Shown: positions 43,191-52,709, counted from the stretch's first letter. The stretch is 55,779 nucleotides of DNA from an uncultured Lachnospiraceae bacterium (GCA_947626965.1 CANQUH010000006.1:1-55779); one strand, 5' to 3'. Numbers and translations are program-made. The notes: generated by a model from the sequence alone, not told the origin.

Positions 43191-44216
43191 TCAGTTCTCC
43201 TTCCTTGCCTCAAGCATTTTTTCACGGCGCGCGTTAAAGCGTTCGTAATCTTCATCCCATGACTTGTATTTTTCTTCCTGCCTGTGATCGGTAAGACCGC
43301 AGTTCTGAACCATCCATTCGGCAATATGTTTCGTCAGTTTATCCGTCCCATATGTATTCAAATGTTGATCATCATAAAAATCTGTTTCGTAATCAATTCC
43401 AAGCTCCTTTGTCTTTTGATAGAAGAAGAAAGGAATTCCTCTTTTCGCCGCATATTTCTCGACGGAAAGATTTATGCGCAGCGCCTTTTTTACCGACCAG
43501 TTGTTTGCCATCGGAGCCGCGTACAGAATCAGCTGAATCCCGTTTTCTTCACACAGGTCAATGATCTTTTTCAGATATTTCCTTGTATTTTTCGGAAGCT
43601 TTAACGGTTTCTCAGGAAATTCAGGTTCTGTCTGAGGTACCACTCTGAAATCCAGAACGCCGCCTTTCATCCACGCCACCCGGTTAAAATCATAATTCTT
43701 AAGCTCGCTCCAACGGTTATGATACACCAGGAACGGAATATAATAGGACAGTTTCTGCTTCCAGGAATAATCCGGAAAAAAGTCTTCCAGCAATTCCGTC
43801 TTGACTTTTCCGATATGGATTCCGTCAATCGCGGACCGCAGATATCCCTCCGTATTGTACTGAGTCTCTTCCCTGAAGCTGAATGTCTCAAGCAAAACCA
43901 CCTTCGGATTCTGATACCGGAGCATTTCCTTCAGCAGATAGTAGGAGCACGCGACAGGCTGGGACGGACTGCTCATAACATAAGAAGGAATACCGTATTC
44001 CCCCCACAGGGAACCTGGCTGTATACTGTGATAGGAATGGCTGCTTCCAATACCAAGAACATCCAGAGTATTCTCCTCTATGTCATAAAAAGAATGTACC
44101 ATATCCGTCTCCTGCCCGACCTTGAGACGCAAAATATCATTCACAACTGCGAAAACAACAAACGCCAGAATGCAAAGAACCAGGATTCCTCCGACCCGCT
44201 GAATGGTCTTCCGCAT
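43191..44216 (-). CDS. SGNH/AlgJ-like membrane-anchored protein, paralogue 1
   Basis: 341 aa. The start at 44216 follows GAAAGGAGGGAG; eight more codons are open upstream. One membrane helix (about 8-28, VGGILVLCILAFVVFAVVNDI) anchors an outside domain. GIGSSHSYHS (block I, Ser in place of Asp-Ser) and DFYDDQHLNTYGTDKL (block V with Asp and His) suggest an SGNH hydrolase/acetyltransferase fold like AlgJ, AlgX or DltD. It is clearly a paralogue of the 46791-47816 gene, of identical length. The MBOAT gene lies two genes upstream in the same direction. I infer that it receives acyl groups exported by the MBOAT protein and places them on a polysaccharide. Confidence 0.8.
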   Translation of the reverse strand: MRKTIQRVGGILVLCILAFVVFAVVNDILRLKVGQETDMVHSFYDIEENTLDVLGIGSSHSYHSIQPGSLWGEYGIPSYVMSSPSQPVACSYYLLKEMLRYQNPKVVLLETFSFREETQYNTEGYLRSAIDGIHIGKVKTELLEDFFPDYSWKQKLSYYIPFLVYHNRWSELKNYDFNRVAWMKGGVLDFRVVPQTEPEFPEKPLKLPKNTRKYLKKIIDLCEENGIQLILYAAPMANNWSVKKALRINLSVEKYAAKRGIPFFFYQKTKELGIDYETDFYDDQHLNTYGTDKLTKHIAEWMVQNCGLTDHRQEEKYKSWDEDYERFNARREKMLEARKEN

Positions 44217-44297
44217 AAACCGTCTCCCTCCTTTCAACATTTCTCAATATTTCTTTCGCCGCCTGCCAGGGCGGGCGCCATCTCACATCTGATGGCG

Positions 44298-45176
44298 CTA
44301 TTGCGTAATTTCCACTGTCCAGACAGTTTCCCAGATCCTGCCCGCATCCACGTGCATCAGATCCGCCTGCTGCGCAAAATCTTCCACAATCCCGTCGCGC
44401 GACGGCAGAGAGCTCCATGGTTCCACACACACGTAAGGAGCCGTCTTGTACGGTTTATGCCAGAACCCGACATACTGAAAATCCGGATACGATACTTTTA
44501 CGCTGCGGCTGCCTTTATCGGACTTAATCGTGACCGTTCGGTCCGCATGCTTCAGCACAATGGCGTCATGGTCGAAAAGCTCATGGCGCAGATGGATCCT
44601 GCGGCCATCCTCAAGCGGATACAGCTCGTCCTTTCCTGTCAGGAAGCAGTTATCCGTAAATCCTACGCGGTACGGCTTCGCAGGGCTTGAAAATTCAAGG
44701 TAATAATCCTCGAACGTCAGACCTTCTTCCATCGGGACATTGAATCCCGGATGTCCGCCGATTCCAAAGAACATCCTTCTGGTGTCCCTGTTCTCCACCG
44801 TGCTTGTGATCTTCAGAAGGCTGCCTTCCAGCACATAGGTGATCCGGTAAGTGAACTCATACGGATACTGCGCTTTTGTCTCCTCATTCGCGTCCAGCCG
44901 GAATGTGATGCAGTCCTCCTCTTTTTTCTCCACAGCAAGCGTCTGATACCGCACGAGTCCGTGAATCTTCATACGATATTTCGTGCCGTCCAGTGTGAAT
45001 GTCTCATCCGTCAGCCTTGCCACATACGGAAAAATATTCGGGGCCTGACCGGTCCAGATCTCAGGATCCGGCTGCCAGAGATATTCCGTGCCGTCCGGCA
45101 TCTGAATAGATTTCAGTTCCGCTCCCCTGTCGCAGATTACAACCTTCAGTCTGTCATTTTTGATTTGATACTCCAT
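44298..45176 (-). CDS. Aldose 1-epimerase family protein (LacX-like)
   Basis: 292 aa, cytoplasmic. Beta-sandwich of the galactose mutarotase family: CDRGAELKSIQMPDGTEYLW, FPYVARL, KIHGLVRYQ, the catalytic-type His in GIGGHPGFNVP and Glu in VCVEPWSSLPSRDG. This matches the LacX/YeaD-like branch of one-domain epimerase homologues, whose substrates are often unknown. AAGGAGG precedes the ATG. It sits inside the MBOAT cassette between paralogue 1 and the MBOAT gene, with gaps of about 80-100 bp. A role in sugar supply for the modified polymer is only a guess from position. Confidence 0.9.
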   Translation of the reverse strand: MEYQIKNDRLKVVICDRGAELKSIQMPDGTEYLWQPDPEIWTGQAPNIFPYVARLTDETFTLDGTKYRMKIHGLVRYQTLAVEKKEEDCITFRLDANEETKAQYPYEFTYRITYVLEGSLLKITSTVENRDTRRMFFGIGGHPGFNVPMEEGLTFEDYYLEFSSPAKPYRVGFTDNCFLTGKDELYPLEDGRRIHLRHELFDHDAIVLKHADRTVTIKSDKGSRSVKVSYPDFQYVGFWHKPYKTAPYVCVEPWSSLPSRDGIVEDFAQQADLMHVDAGRIWETVWTVEITQ

Positions 45177-45273
45177 AATTTATCCTCCTTATAAAAACCG
45201 GAAAACAGCAGTCTGTTTCCGGCCTGAAAACTGTATCCCAAGGCAAAAAATATTCTGCCGCCATGTGCCAGGC

Positions 45274-46764
45274 TCAAAACTGGAAATAAATGAATGCCTG
45301 GGCATCATATCCCGGTCCGTAAACTCCAAAAATCAGTATGCCGAAAATGCCAAACAGGTAGACCAGCCATCTCAGCCAGAGCCCCTGTCTGCAGATTACG
45401 TCGATCAGATCAATTTTTCTGTATCTGCACAAATCCGACAGGAACAGAATCAGCAGACTCACGCACAAAAGAATTACTGTCTGATACGTAAGTCCCATAG
45501 CCTTCATATTGCCTCCCCAGGTAATCCAGCCGCCCCCGATCCTGACAATCTTTTTGATGACTGAAAGACTCTGCCGAAAATCCGCACGGAAAAATATCCA
45601 GCTGAAATCTATAAGACCGAAAGTGATCAGCATCCGCAGAAGTTTGTGGCTGAATACCGTCTCATCCACATGGAACAGTTCCTGTATCTTTTTCCTTGTC
45701 GGCTTCAGCCATCTCCCGATTACCTGCCAGGCCCCGTTGATGCAGCCCCATACCACGAAATGCCAGGATGCCCCATGCCAGAGGCCGCTGACAAAAAATA
45801 CGATCATCAGGTTCAGCTGCCTGCGGAATTCCCCTTTCCTGTTTCCTCCGAGCGGAATATAGAGATAATCCCGGAACCAGCCGGACAAAGAGATATGCCA
45901 TCTCCTCCAGAAATCGGCCACAGACTCCGCAAAATACGGCGTGTTGAAGTTTTCCATCGTCCTGAAGCCCATGACCCGCGCGGCCCCGATCGCTATATTG
46001 GAATAACTGTCGAAGTCGCAGTATATCTGAAAGGCAAACAGAACCGTCGCTACTAGAAGCTGGTACCCGGTCCGCTCTTTATAGCTGTCATACACGCTGT
46101 TGACCGCAATCGCCAGATATTCGGACAGCACCACCTTCTGAAAATACCCGTACAGCATCAGAAGAAGGCCGCTTCTCACTCTCTCAAACTCAAATTTGTG
46201 TTTCTCATCCAGCTGTGTCAGCAGATTTTTGGAACGCTCGATCGGGCCTGCCGCAATCTGCGGGAAAAACGAAACATACAGCGCGTATTTCAGAAAGTTC
46301 CTCTCTGCGCAGATGTCCTTCCGGTACACATCCATGATATAACTGAGAACCTTAAACGTGTAAAAAGAGATTCCTACCGGAAGAACCAGGTCAAAGGCAG
46401 GGATTCTTGCCCGGATACCGACCGTCTGCAGCAGCCGGACAATCGTGTCCGCCGCAAATGCATAATATTTAAAGAAAAACAGAATCGCCAGGTTGCTCAC
46501 AAAAGACAGCGCGACATACAGTTTCTTCCGCCTGGTCCTCTCTGCCTCGTCCTCCATGCGGTCCGCCGAGGCAATCAGCAGGCCGGAGGCATACGTAATG
46601 ACCGTCGATGTCAGAAGCAGCAGCGCATATCCCGGATTCCAGCACATGTAAAAGAAATAACTGCACACCAGAAGAAACGCACAGCGGAACCGATGCGGAA
46701 TCAGGTAGTAAAGCAAACAGGCAGTTGGGAAAAATATGAGAAATTCTATTGAATTAAACAGCAT
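45274..46764 (-). CDS. MBOAT-family O-acyltransferase (AlgI/DltB-like)
   Basis: 496 aa with about eleven membrane segments. LFNSIEFLIFFPTACLLYYL, FPQIAAGPIERSKNLLTQL, QIYCDFDSYSNIAIGAARVMG and NTPYFAESVADFWRRWHISLSGWFRDYLYIPLGG are followed by FFVSGLWHGASWHFVVWG, which includes the catalytic His of MBOAT proteins. AlgI and DltB pass acyl groups across the membrane to a partner that modifies a polymer. Here the two SGNH-like genes are probable partners. AAAGGAG is before the ATG. The gene sits 26 bp after paralogue 2, so they are co-transcribed. Confidence 0.94.
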   Translation of the reverse strand: MLFNSIEFLIFFPTACLLYYLIPHRFRCAFLLVCSYFFYMCWNPGYALLLLTSTVITYASGLLIASADRMEDEAERTRRKKLYVALSFVSNLAILFFFKYYAFAADTIVRLLQTVGIRARIPAFDLVLPVGISFYTFKVLSYIMDVYRKDICAERNFLKYALYVSFFPQIAAGPIERSKNLLTQLDEKHKFEFERVRSGLLLMLYGYFQKVVLSEYLAIAVNSVYDSYKERTGYQLLVATVLFAFQIYCDFDSYSNIAIGAARVMGFRTMENFNTPYFAESVADFWRRWHISLSGWFRDYLYIPLGGNRKGEFRRQLNLMIVFFVSGLWHGASWHFVVWGCINGAWQVIGRWLKPTRKKIQELFHVDETVFSHKLLRMLITFGLIDFSWIFFRADFRQSLSVIKKIVRIGGGWITWGGNMKAMGLTYQTVILLCVSLLILFLSDLCRYRKIDLIDVICRQGLWLRWLVYLFGIFGILIFGVYGPGYDAQAFIYFQF

Positions 46765-46790
46765 TTTCTTTCTCTCCTTTCTCTCTCATC

Positions 46791-47816
46791 TCAGTCTCTG
46801 GCCTCTTCAGCAATCAATTCTTCACGGCGTTCTATATAACGCGCATAATCTTCATCCCATGATTCATAACTTTCTTCCTGTCTGTGATCAGTAAGTTCAT
46901 AGTTCTGAACCAGCCATTTCGCGAGTTTCTTCGTCAGTTTTTCTGTGCCGTTCGTGTTCAGATGATGATCATCATAAAAATCCGTCTCATAATCAATCCC
47001 GATATCCCTGGTTTTCTGATAAAAGAGGAACGGGATATCTCTCTTCGCCGCATACTTCTCGACAAAAAGATTCACACGCAGTACTTCTTCCGCTACATCG
47101 ACCTCCGCGAACGGGGCCGCAAAAAAAATCAGCCGGATATCATTCTTTTTACACAGCCTGATAATTTTCTTCAGATATTTTCTGTTCACTTTCGGGATTT
47201 TCAGCGGCTTTTTCGGAAGAGACGGCTCTGTCTGAGGTTCCTGCCTGAAATCCAGAACGCCTCCGTTCAGCCATTCATGCTGTATAAAATCATAACTTTC
47301 AAGCTCATCCCAGCGGTTGTGATACATCAGAAATGGGATATAATAAGACATTTTCTCTTTCCAGGAATATTCCGGCAGGAGATCATTCAGAGCTTCTATC
47401 TTTACCTCCCCAAATCTCATGCCGTCAATCGCCTGTCTCAGATAACTGTCATTTTTAAACTTATATTCCCGCGGAAAACAATACGTTTCCAGCAGAACCA
47501 GTTTCGGTTTCTGATATTTGAGCGCCTCCTTAAGCAGATAATAAGAGCAGGGAACCGTCTGCCCGGGACTGCCCAGAACATAGGAGGGTATCCCATATTC
47601 TCCCCACAGCAGATCGGGCTGTACGCTGTGATAAGCGTGGCTGCTTCCGATACAGAGAACATCCAGGGTGTTCTCCTCCACTTCATAAAACGGATGTATC
47701 ATATCCGCTTTATCGACCACTTTAAAACGCAGGATATCATTCGCAGCTCCGAAAACGGAAAACGCCAGAATGCAAAAACCCAGGATCCCCGCGATCCATT
47801 GAATGTTTTTCTGCAT
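46791..47816 (-). CDS. SGNH/AlgJ-like membrane-anchored protein, paralogue 2
   Basis: 341 aa, first gene of the acylation cassette. The start ATG at 47816 has AAAGGAG about 10 bases upstream; the 29 codons before it are not conserved in paralogue 1. The order is the same: a membrane helix (about 8-28), CIGSSHAYHSVQP and DFYDDHHLNTNGTEKL. It shares long runs with paralogue 1 (LWGEYGIPSYV, IDYETDFYDD, LTDHRQEE, YESWDEDY), and similarity reaches the DNA just upstream of both starts (GCATAAACCGT). I infer a recent duplication. The two copies may act on different acceptors. Confidence 0.8.
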   Translation of the reverse strand: MQKNIQWIAGILGFCILAFSVFGAANDILRFKVVDKADMIHPFYEVEENTLDVLCIGSSHAYHSVQPDLLWGEYGIPSYVLGSPGQTVPCSYYLLKEALKYQKPKLVLLETYCFPREYKFKNDSYLRQAIDGMRFGEVKIEALNDLLPEYSWKEKMSYYIPFLMYHNRWDELESYDFIQHEWLNGGVLDFRQEPQTEPSLPKKPLKIPKVNRKYLKKIIRLCKKNDIRLIFFAAPFAEVDVAEEVLRVNLFVEKYAAKRDIPFLFYQKTRDIGIDYETDFYDDHHLNTNGTEKLTKKLAKWLVQNYELTDHRQEESYESWDEDYARYIERREELIAEEARD

Positions 47817-47870
47817 AAACCGTTTTTCTCCTTTCAATATCTTAAATCGCGCTGCGGGCGCCACTATGAA

Positions 47871-48101
47871 TGAAAGCCCACAGGTCGCTTCGTGCTTTCG
47901 CACTCCCGCGGTCTACGCTCCGCTTCGGTCGGTGCTAAACGAACGTCCACTGGACGTTCAGCACCCCTGCCCATATTCGCAAATCGTGCTGCTCACATTC
48001 GTTCGCATCACTGTTTTGCTCATACGGGTTAGCGTCTCTCATACAGAACCAGTCTGGCAAGCAAGCTTGCCGCCTGTTTCTGTATGGAGACTGGGCTTTC
48101 A
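47871..48101. repeat. Inverted-repeat-bounded element with family A hairpin
   Basis: TGAAAGCCCA (47871-47880) and TGGGCTTTCA (48092-48101) bound 231 bp. Inside are the family A hairpin at 47931-47965, identical in core to 9785-9819, and a stem GTCTC-CATACAGAA/TTCTGTATG-GAGAC around an inner GGCAAG-CAAG-CTTGCC hairpin (48056-48071). There is no coding capacity. Confidence 0.75.
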
Positions 48102-48105
48102 CAGT

Positions 48106-48160
48106 AAAAGGACAGACCTCCGGGAAAGTTATTTTCCTCCTCCAGAGATCTGTCCTTTAT
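48106..48160 (-). terminator. Terminator of the ribosomal/rpoA operon
   Basis: On the minus strand AAAGGACAGA pairs with TCTGTCCTTTT across a partly paired loop. It lies about 15 bases past the rplQ stop. It ends the cluster, so no ecfA/ecfT genes follow as they do in many Firmicutes. Confidence 0.85.
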
Positions 48161-48175
48161 CTTATTCTTATACTT

Positions 48176-48712
48176 TTATACCAGCTCCAGAACAACTTCC
48201 ATAGCCGCGTCACCGCGTCTTAAACCAATCTTCACGATTCTGGTGTAACCGCCGTTGCGGCTTGCATACTTCGGTGCGATCTCATCAAACAATTTCGCCG
48301 GAAGGTCAATTTTCTTTGTATTTTTCTTCCTGCCTGCTGCCTCTGCCGGAACTTCCGTCACCGGATAGAGAACCTTCAGCATCTGGCGTCTTGCATGCAG
48401 TCTGCTCGGCATGTCTTTTTTGATCTGCTTCTGTACTTCGTCGTACACGGTAACTTTCTTGCCGTTTACCACTTCCTTCACGCGCTTGCCGTCCTTGTCC
48501 TTGCGGGGAACCTTCGCGGTAACGGTGACTGTCTCATAGTTGTCTTTCTCTCTGACTGCCAGAGCAATCAGACCCTCCGCGATCCTGCGGACTTCTTTTG
48601 CTCTTGCCTCTGTCGTAACAATCTTACCTTTATAAATAAGAGCAGTTACCTGATTGCGGAGCAGAGCCTTCCTCTGACTGGAAGTTCTGCCGAGTTTTCT
48701 ATAACCTGCCAT
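48176..48712 (-). CDS. rplQ: 50S ribosomal protein L17 with long insertion
   Basis: 178 aa, against about 120-127 in B. subtilis and E. coli. [21 protein letters not shown] and the C-terminal [24 protein letters not shown] are standard. Extra residues of about 50 (near 68-115, [19 protein letters not shown]... to [12 protein letters not shown]) lie in the middle, as in several clostridial L17 proteins. They are basic and probably reach out on the ribosome surface near the tunnel exit. The start is at MAGYRK (48712), not the open frame 12 codons upstream. It is the last gene of the operon, 152 bp after rpoA. Confidence 0.97.
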   Translation of the reverse strand: MAGYRKLGRTSSQRKALLRNQVTALIYKGKIVTTEARAKEVRRIAEGLIALAVREKDNYETVTVTAKVPRKDKDGKRVKEVVNGKKVTVYDEVQKQIKKDMPSRLHARRQMLKVLYPVTEVPAEAAGRKKNTKKIDLPAKLFDEIAPKYASRNGGYTRIVKIGLRRGDAAMEVVLELV

Positions 48713-48864
48713 TTTTATTGTCCTCCATTCTGGAACACGCGGCCACACTCTTCGGGCTTACTGACCGTGTGCGTTAATCTCCATCGTGTTATATTCAGTC
48801 TCTGTCTCCACGCGCGGACGGACGGCAAATCCGTCTGCCGGTCCAAACAGGCATGAGAGACATT

Positions 48865-49824
48865 TTATTCCTCGCTCGGATTCAGCGACAATCCAAGCTC
48901 TTTCAGCTTCGCGAGAACTTCCTCAAGGGATTTGCGGCCCAGGTTGCGGACTTTCATCATATCCTCCGGAGTCCGGTTGCAAAGCTCTTCCACCGTATTG
49001 ATACCTGCCCTCTTCAGACAATTGAAGGAACGAACCGAAAGCTCAAGTTCATCGATGTTCATTTCCAGAACCTTTTCCTTCTCATTGTCCTCCTTTTCAA
49101 TCATGACCTCCGCCGACTTCGCATTCTCGGAAAGGTCAATGAAAAGACCAAGATGAGCGCTCAAAACTTTAGCCGCAAGGCTGACAGCCTCATCCGGCTC
49201 CAGCGTTGCGTTTGTATATACATCCAACGTCAGTTTATCGTAATCCGTAATCTGTCCTACACGCGTGTTCTCAACTGTCAGATTCACCCGCTCCACAGGC
49301 GTATAGATCGCGTCCACCGCAATAACACCGATCGGCATGTCCTCTGCCTTGCCCTTCTCAGCGCTCACATAACCGCGGCCCTTCGTGATCGTAAGCTCCA
49401 TATAGAGCTTGCTGTCGGCGCCGCCGTTCAAAGTCGCGATAACCTGATCAGGGTTCATGATCTCGATATCCTGGTCTACCTGGATATCCGCGCCGGTCAC
49501 TACGCCCTCGCCCTCGAACTCAATGTAAGCCACCTTGGCCTCGTTCGTCTCACTGGTGTTTTTGATGGCCAGCGACTTGAGATTCATGATGATCTCTGTG
49601 ACATCTTCCTTGACGCCCGGGATGGAGCTGAATTCGTGGAGTACGCCTTCGATTTTGACCTGGCTGACTGCGGCACCCGGCAGAGAAGAAAGCATGATTC
49701 TTCTCAGGGAATTGCCCAGAGTCGTGCCATAGCCGCGCTCGAGCGGCTCTACCACAAATCTTCCAAATCTCTTATCTTCTGACATCTCAGCTATTTCAAT
49801 TCTGGGTTTGTTGAAATCGAACAT
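48865..49824 (-). CDS. rpoA: DNA-directed RNA polymerase subunit alpha
   Basis: 319 aa. The N-terminal assembly domain (1-230: [45 protein letters not shown]) is joined by a short acidic linker to the C-terminal domain (about 245-319), which contacts UP elements and activators: [22 protein letters not shown] and [20 protein letters not shown]. Full length and undamaged. AAAGGAGGGG precedes the ATG. It lies between rpsD (50 bp) and rplQ, as expected. Confidence 0.98.
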   Translation of the reverse strand: MFDFNKPRIEIAEMSEDKRFGRFVVEPLERGYGTTLGNSLRRIMLSSLPGAAVSQVKIEGVLHEFSSIPGVKEDVTEIIMNLKSLAIKNTSETNEAKVAYIEFEGEGVVTGADIQVDQDIEIMNPDQVIATLNGGADSKLYMELTITKGRGYVSAEKGKAEDMPIGVIAVDAIYTPVERVNLTVENTRVGQITDYDKLTLDVYTNATLEPDEAVSLAAKVLSAHLGLFIDLSENAKSAEVMIEKEDNEKEKVLEMNIDELELSVRSFNCLKRAGINTVEELCNRTPEDMMKVRNLGRKSLEEVLAKLKELGLSLNPSEE

Positions 49825-49874
49825 TTACGCCCCTCCTTTAGCCTTTGGGTTACTGATTGCAGAGTGGCTTTGGA

Positions 49875-50468
49875 TTACTTGGAATACAACTCGACGATAA
49901 GCATCTCGTCCACCGGGACATCGATCGCTTCTCTCGTCGGAAGCTCCTTTACTGTACCTTTCAGGTTCTCCTGGTCTGACTCAAGCCATTCCGGAACCAG
50001 CCTGCCGCCGGTCACTTCCAGAATGTCCTTGTATCTCTGGGAACCTTTGCACTTTTCTTTAATCTCGACGGTGTCGCCTGCCTTTACAAGGTAGGACGGA
50101 ATCTGCACCGGCTTGCCGTTTACAAGCACATGCTTGTGGTCAACGATCTGTCTTGCCTCTTTACGGGTTCTCGCAAAACCAAGGCGGAAGATGACATTGT
50201 CAAGTCTGGTCTCGAGCATGACCATCAGGTTTGTACCTGTCATACCCTGCATCTTGACAGCTTTCTTATAATAATTGCGGAACGGCTTCTCAAGCACGCC
50301 GTAGATAAATTTCGCTTTCTGCTTCTCGCGCAGCTGCAGGCCGTACTCACTCATCTTACGGTTCGCGCGCTTCAGCTCTCTCGTTGATTTTTTGTCAATT
50401 CCCAGATAAATCGGATCAAGACCAAGTGATCTGCATCTCTTAAGAACAGGAACTCTGTTAACTGCCAT
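49875..50468 (-). CDS. rpsD: 30S ribosomal protein S4
   Basis: 197 aa. A primary 16S rRNA binding protein of the small-subunit body. CRSLGLDPIYLGIDKKSTRELKR replaces the zinc-binding N-terminus of other S4 types, so this is the C-minus form. The S4 RNA-binding domain (ETRLDNVIFRLGFARTRKEARQIVDHKHVLVNGK) and the end IVELYSK are intact. GGGAGG precedes the ATG. It sits 18 bp after rpsK, in the usual order. Confidence 0.98.
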   Translation of the reverse strand: MAVNRVPVLKRCRSLGLDPIYLGIDKKSTRELKRANRKMSEYGLQLREKQKAKFIYGVLEKPFRNYYKKAVKMQGMTGTNLMVMLETRLDNVIFRLGFARTRKEARQIVDHKHVLVNGKPVQIPSYLVKAGDTVEIKEKCKGSQRYKDILEVTGGRLVPEWLESDQENLKGTVKELPTREAIDVPVDEMLIVELYSK

Positions 50469-50486
50469 CTCTATAGACCTCCCTGA

Positions 50487-50885
50487 TTATACTCTTCTGC
50501 GTTTTGGCGGACGGCATCCGTTATGCGGAACCGCAGTCACGTCGCGGATACTGGTTACTTCAAGACCGTTTGCGGAGAGCGCGCGGATCGCCGCCTCTCT
50601 TCCTGAACCCGGTCCCTTAACGAATACGTCTACTGTCTTCAGACCATGAATCAGTGCTGCCTTTGTAGCAGTCTCTGCAGCCATCTGCGCTGCATACGGA
50701 GTGGATTTCCTGGAACCTCTGAAACCGAGGCCGCCGGCGCTTGCCCATGACAGGGCATTTCCCTGTGCATCTGTCAGCGTTACGATCGTATTATTGAAAG
50801 ATGCCTGAATATGTGCCTGTCCGCGTTCGACATTCTTCTTTACACGCTTTTTTGTCACTTTCTTAGCCGTAACTTTTTTAGCCAT
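50487..50885 (-). CDS. rpsK: 30S ribosomal protein S11
   Basis: 132 aa. Basic N-terminal tail ([16 protein letters not shown]), then [47 protein letters not shown] and the end [12 protein letters not shown], all standard for S11 of the platform. AGCAGG stands about 8 bases before the ATG. The 91-bp gap to rpsM is longer than the other gaps in this part of the operon. Confidence 0.98.
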   Translation of the reverse strand: MAKKVTAKKVTKKRVKKNVERGQAHIQASFNNTIVTLTDAQGNALSWASAGGLGFRGSRKSTPYAAQMAAETATKAALIHGLKTVDVFVKGPGSGREAAIRALSANGLEVTSIRDVTAVPHNGCRPPKRRRV

Positions 50886-50976
50886 ATCTGAATTACCTGC
50901 TTTCTCGTTATTTGATCAACCTATGGGTACGCAACCATAAAGCACACAAACATAAATGTTATAAACGCTTTACCAA

Positions 50977-51345
50977 TTACTTCTTCTTGTTCGCAACAGT
51001 CCTCTTCGGACCCTTTCTGGTCCTTGCGTTGTTCTTCGTATTCTGACCACGAACCGGGAGACCTCTTCTGTGACGGATTCCTCTGTAGCATCCGATCTCC
51101 TGGAGTCTCTTGATATTGAGGGCGACATCTCTTCTGAGATCGCCTTCCACCATGTAATGTTCGTCAATGACGTCACGAATCCTTGATACTTCCTCATCGG
51201 TTAAATCTCTGACACGAGTATCCGGATTTACATTCGCTGCTGCAAGAATCTTGTTTGAACTTGTTCTGCCGATTCCGTAGATATAGGTCAGACCGATCTC
51301 TACGCGTTTTTCTCTTGGTAAGTCTACACCAGCAATACGAGCCAT
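50977..51345 (-). CDS. rpsM: 30S ribosomal protein S13
   Basis: 122 aa. Head protein contacting tRNA and the 50S subunit: [26 protein letters not shown], the helix-hairpin [13 protein letters not shown] and the basic tail [19 protein letters not shown] at 51345 has TGGAGG 9 bases before it; the 26 open codons upstream are not part of S13. It is separated from rpmJ by 410 bp, far more than is usual in this cluster. Confidence 0.98.
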   Translation of the reverse strand: MARIAGVDLPREKRVEIGLTYIYGIGRTSSNKILAAANVNPDTRVRDLTDEEVSRIRDVIDEHYMVEGDLRRDVALNIKRLQEIGCYRGIRHRRGLPVRGQNTKNNARTRKGPKRTVANKKK

Positions 51346-51755
51346 GTATTTGTTCCTCCATTTTCTTTGTGCGCAGCCTGCCGGACGGCATGACTGCTTA
51401 TTGTCTCTAACTGGGGCAGGCATAGCTGCCCAGCCGCAGTACCGCGGCCTTTCCGGCCCATTAAGCTGTGGTCAGAATTACGCGCCGATGTCCGCTTTCC
51501 GCAAAACAGCACGGAACAGCAAAGCGGTTCTGATGCGTCATCCTACCTTGCGCGGCATGCTCATCCCCTACGGGCGGTTCTCATACGGGATCGTGGACTG
51601 CCATATCCTGCGCCGGTATTAAAAGCCAATATCGCAACGAAATAAAATCCCATAATCTATGCTGAAAGAAATATGTTCTTGATTATTCCATCGTATATTG
51701 TAAGTGCCTCGGGCATTGCCCGGAGGAGGGCTTTCCTCTTTCCGCCTGGGTCTTA
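51346..51755. other. Unusually long gap between rpmJ and rpsM
   Basis: No gene is seen. Palindromes are present: CTGGGGCAG/CTGCCCAG around 51411-51433 and CCTCGGGCATTGCCCGGAGG at 51707-51726. The second is followed by AGGGCTTTCCTC, which is similar in style to the GAGCAGGAGG hairpins. The gap may hold an extra promoter or inserted repeat DNA. Confidence 0.5.
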
Positions 51756-51869
51756 CTAGCCCTGTCTCTGTTTGTGCTTGGGATTCTCACAGATGATCAT
51801 GATATTGCCTTTCCTCTTGATCACCTTGCACTTGTCACAGATGGGCTTCACTGATGATCTAACCTTCAT
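51756..51869 (-). CDS. rpmJ: 50S ribosomal protein L36
   Basis: 37 aa, complete: [20 protein letters not shown], then [11 protein letters not shown]. The zinc ligands CDKC, the third Cys and His are intact, so this is the zinc-containing form. A perfect AAAGGAGGT is 7 bases before the ATG. Too short for routine ORF cut-offs. Confidence 0.98.
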   Translation of the reverse strand: MKVRSSVKPICDKCKVIKRKGNIMIICENPKHKQRQG

Positions 51870-52048
51870 GGTTAAACCTCCTTTCATCAGTTGAATGTGA
51901 TCTGTTTCCGGATAGGGCCGACCGGAGCCGGTCCCGGACCAGGCCGCTTCCCCGCTTCCCGCGTCTGAACGCAAAAAAAGCACAGAAAAAAAGCCTTCCT
52001 GAAAAGTCCGTTTTGTATTATATCATCTCATGGTAAAAATTGCAAGCA

Positions 52049-52267
52049 TTATTTATCTCTCCAGATAATTCTTCCCTTGGTCAGATCGTACGGAGACAGC
52101 TCGATCGTCACCTTATCCCCCGGAAGGATGCGGATAAAATTCATGCGGAGCTTGCCGCTTATATGCGCGAGCACTACATGCTTGTTGATCAGCTCTACCT
52201 TGAACATCGCGTTGGGAAGTTTCTCAAGTACGGTTCCTTCTACTTCAATGACATCTGCTTTTGACAT
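52049..52267 (-). CDS. infA: Translation initiation factor IF-1
   Basis: 72 aa. OB-fold protein that binds the 30S A site. [39 protein letters not shown] and the end [15 protein letters not shown] are standard. AGGAGGT lies 9 bases before the ATG, inside the 3' end of the upstream KOW gene. The two genes overlap by 28 bases, which implies coupled translation. Confidence 0.98.
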   Translation of the reverse strand: MSKADVIEVEGTVLEKLPNAMFKVELINKHVVLAHISGKLRMNFIRILPGDKVTIELSPYDLTKGRIIWRDK

Positions 52268-52533
52268 ATATACATACACCTCCTGTATTCCTTCAATATC
52301 CTGCGGACATCCGCATCCGTGCTGATCCCCTCCATAAGGAGGCGCAGCTCCTCCGGAACTTTCCGGATGACCTGCAGATGCATAAACTTCTTTTTCTTGG
52401 GAGATTCCAGAAGTTTCCGCCTGCCGTCGCACAGCTGACAGTACAGGCCATCATCCTCTATTACCACATACAACTCACCTTTGTCATGTCCCGCCATCGA
52501 GACGGCCAGCATTCTGGCATTCCAAACTTTCAT
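52240..52533 (-). CDS. KOW-domain RNA-binding protein (L14e/L6e/L27e-like)
   Basis: 97 aa. It starts [29 protein letters not shown], a KOW motif, followed by a basic loop ([15 protein letters not shown]). The C-terminal helix is charged. Such a gene lies between map and infA in many Clostridia and is thought to be a ribosome-associated protein, but its function is not settled. ATG at 52533 is chosen because the KOW motif begins there; 36 more open codons are unlike the family. Confidence 0.88.
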   Translation of the reverse strand: MKVWNARMLAVSMAGHDKGELYVVIEDDGLYCQLCDGRRKLLESPKKKKFMHLQVIRKVPEELRLLMEGISTDADVRRILKEYRRCMYICQKQMSLK

Positions 52534-52709
52534 CCTGTCGTCCCTCCGATCAATGAGTCCGGGATGGTACTGTCCGCCCGCAGCCTGCCGCACTCCCGTC
52601 CCGCAGAAAATCCTCCGCTTCAATCCGCATGCCTTTGTCACATTTTCGCGCCGCGTCCGCCAAAGCCCTGCTCACCGGACACAATTCCCCACGAAAAATC
52701 CGGCAGTCA

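Noticed and set aside
48031..48100. tRNA-like or T-box-like fold after the SGNH gene
   Set aside because: The long stem closes on itself with a CAAG-loop hairpin and lacks acceptor, anticodon and T-box sequences. It belongs to the repeat element.
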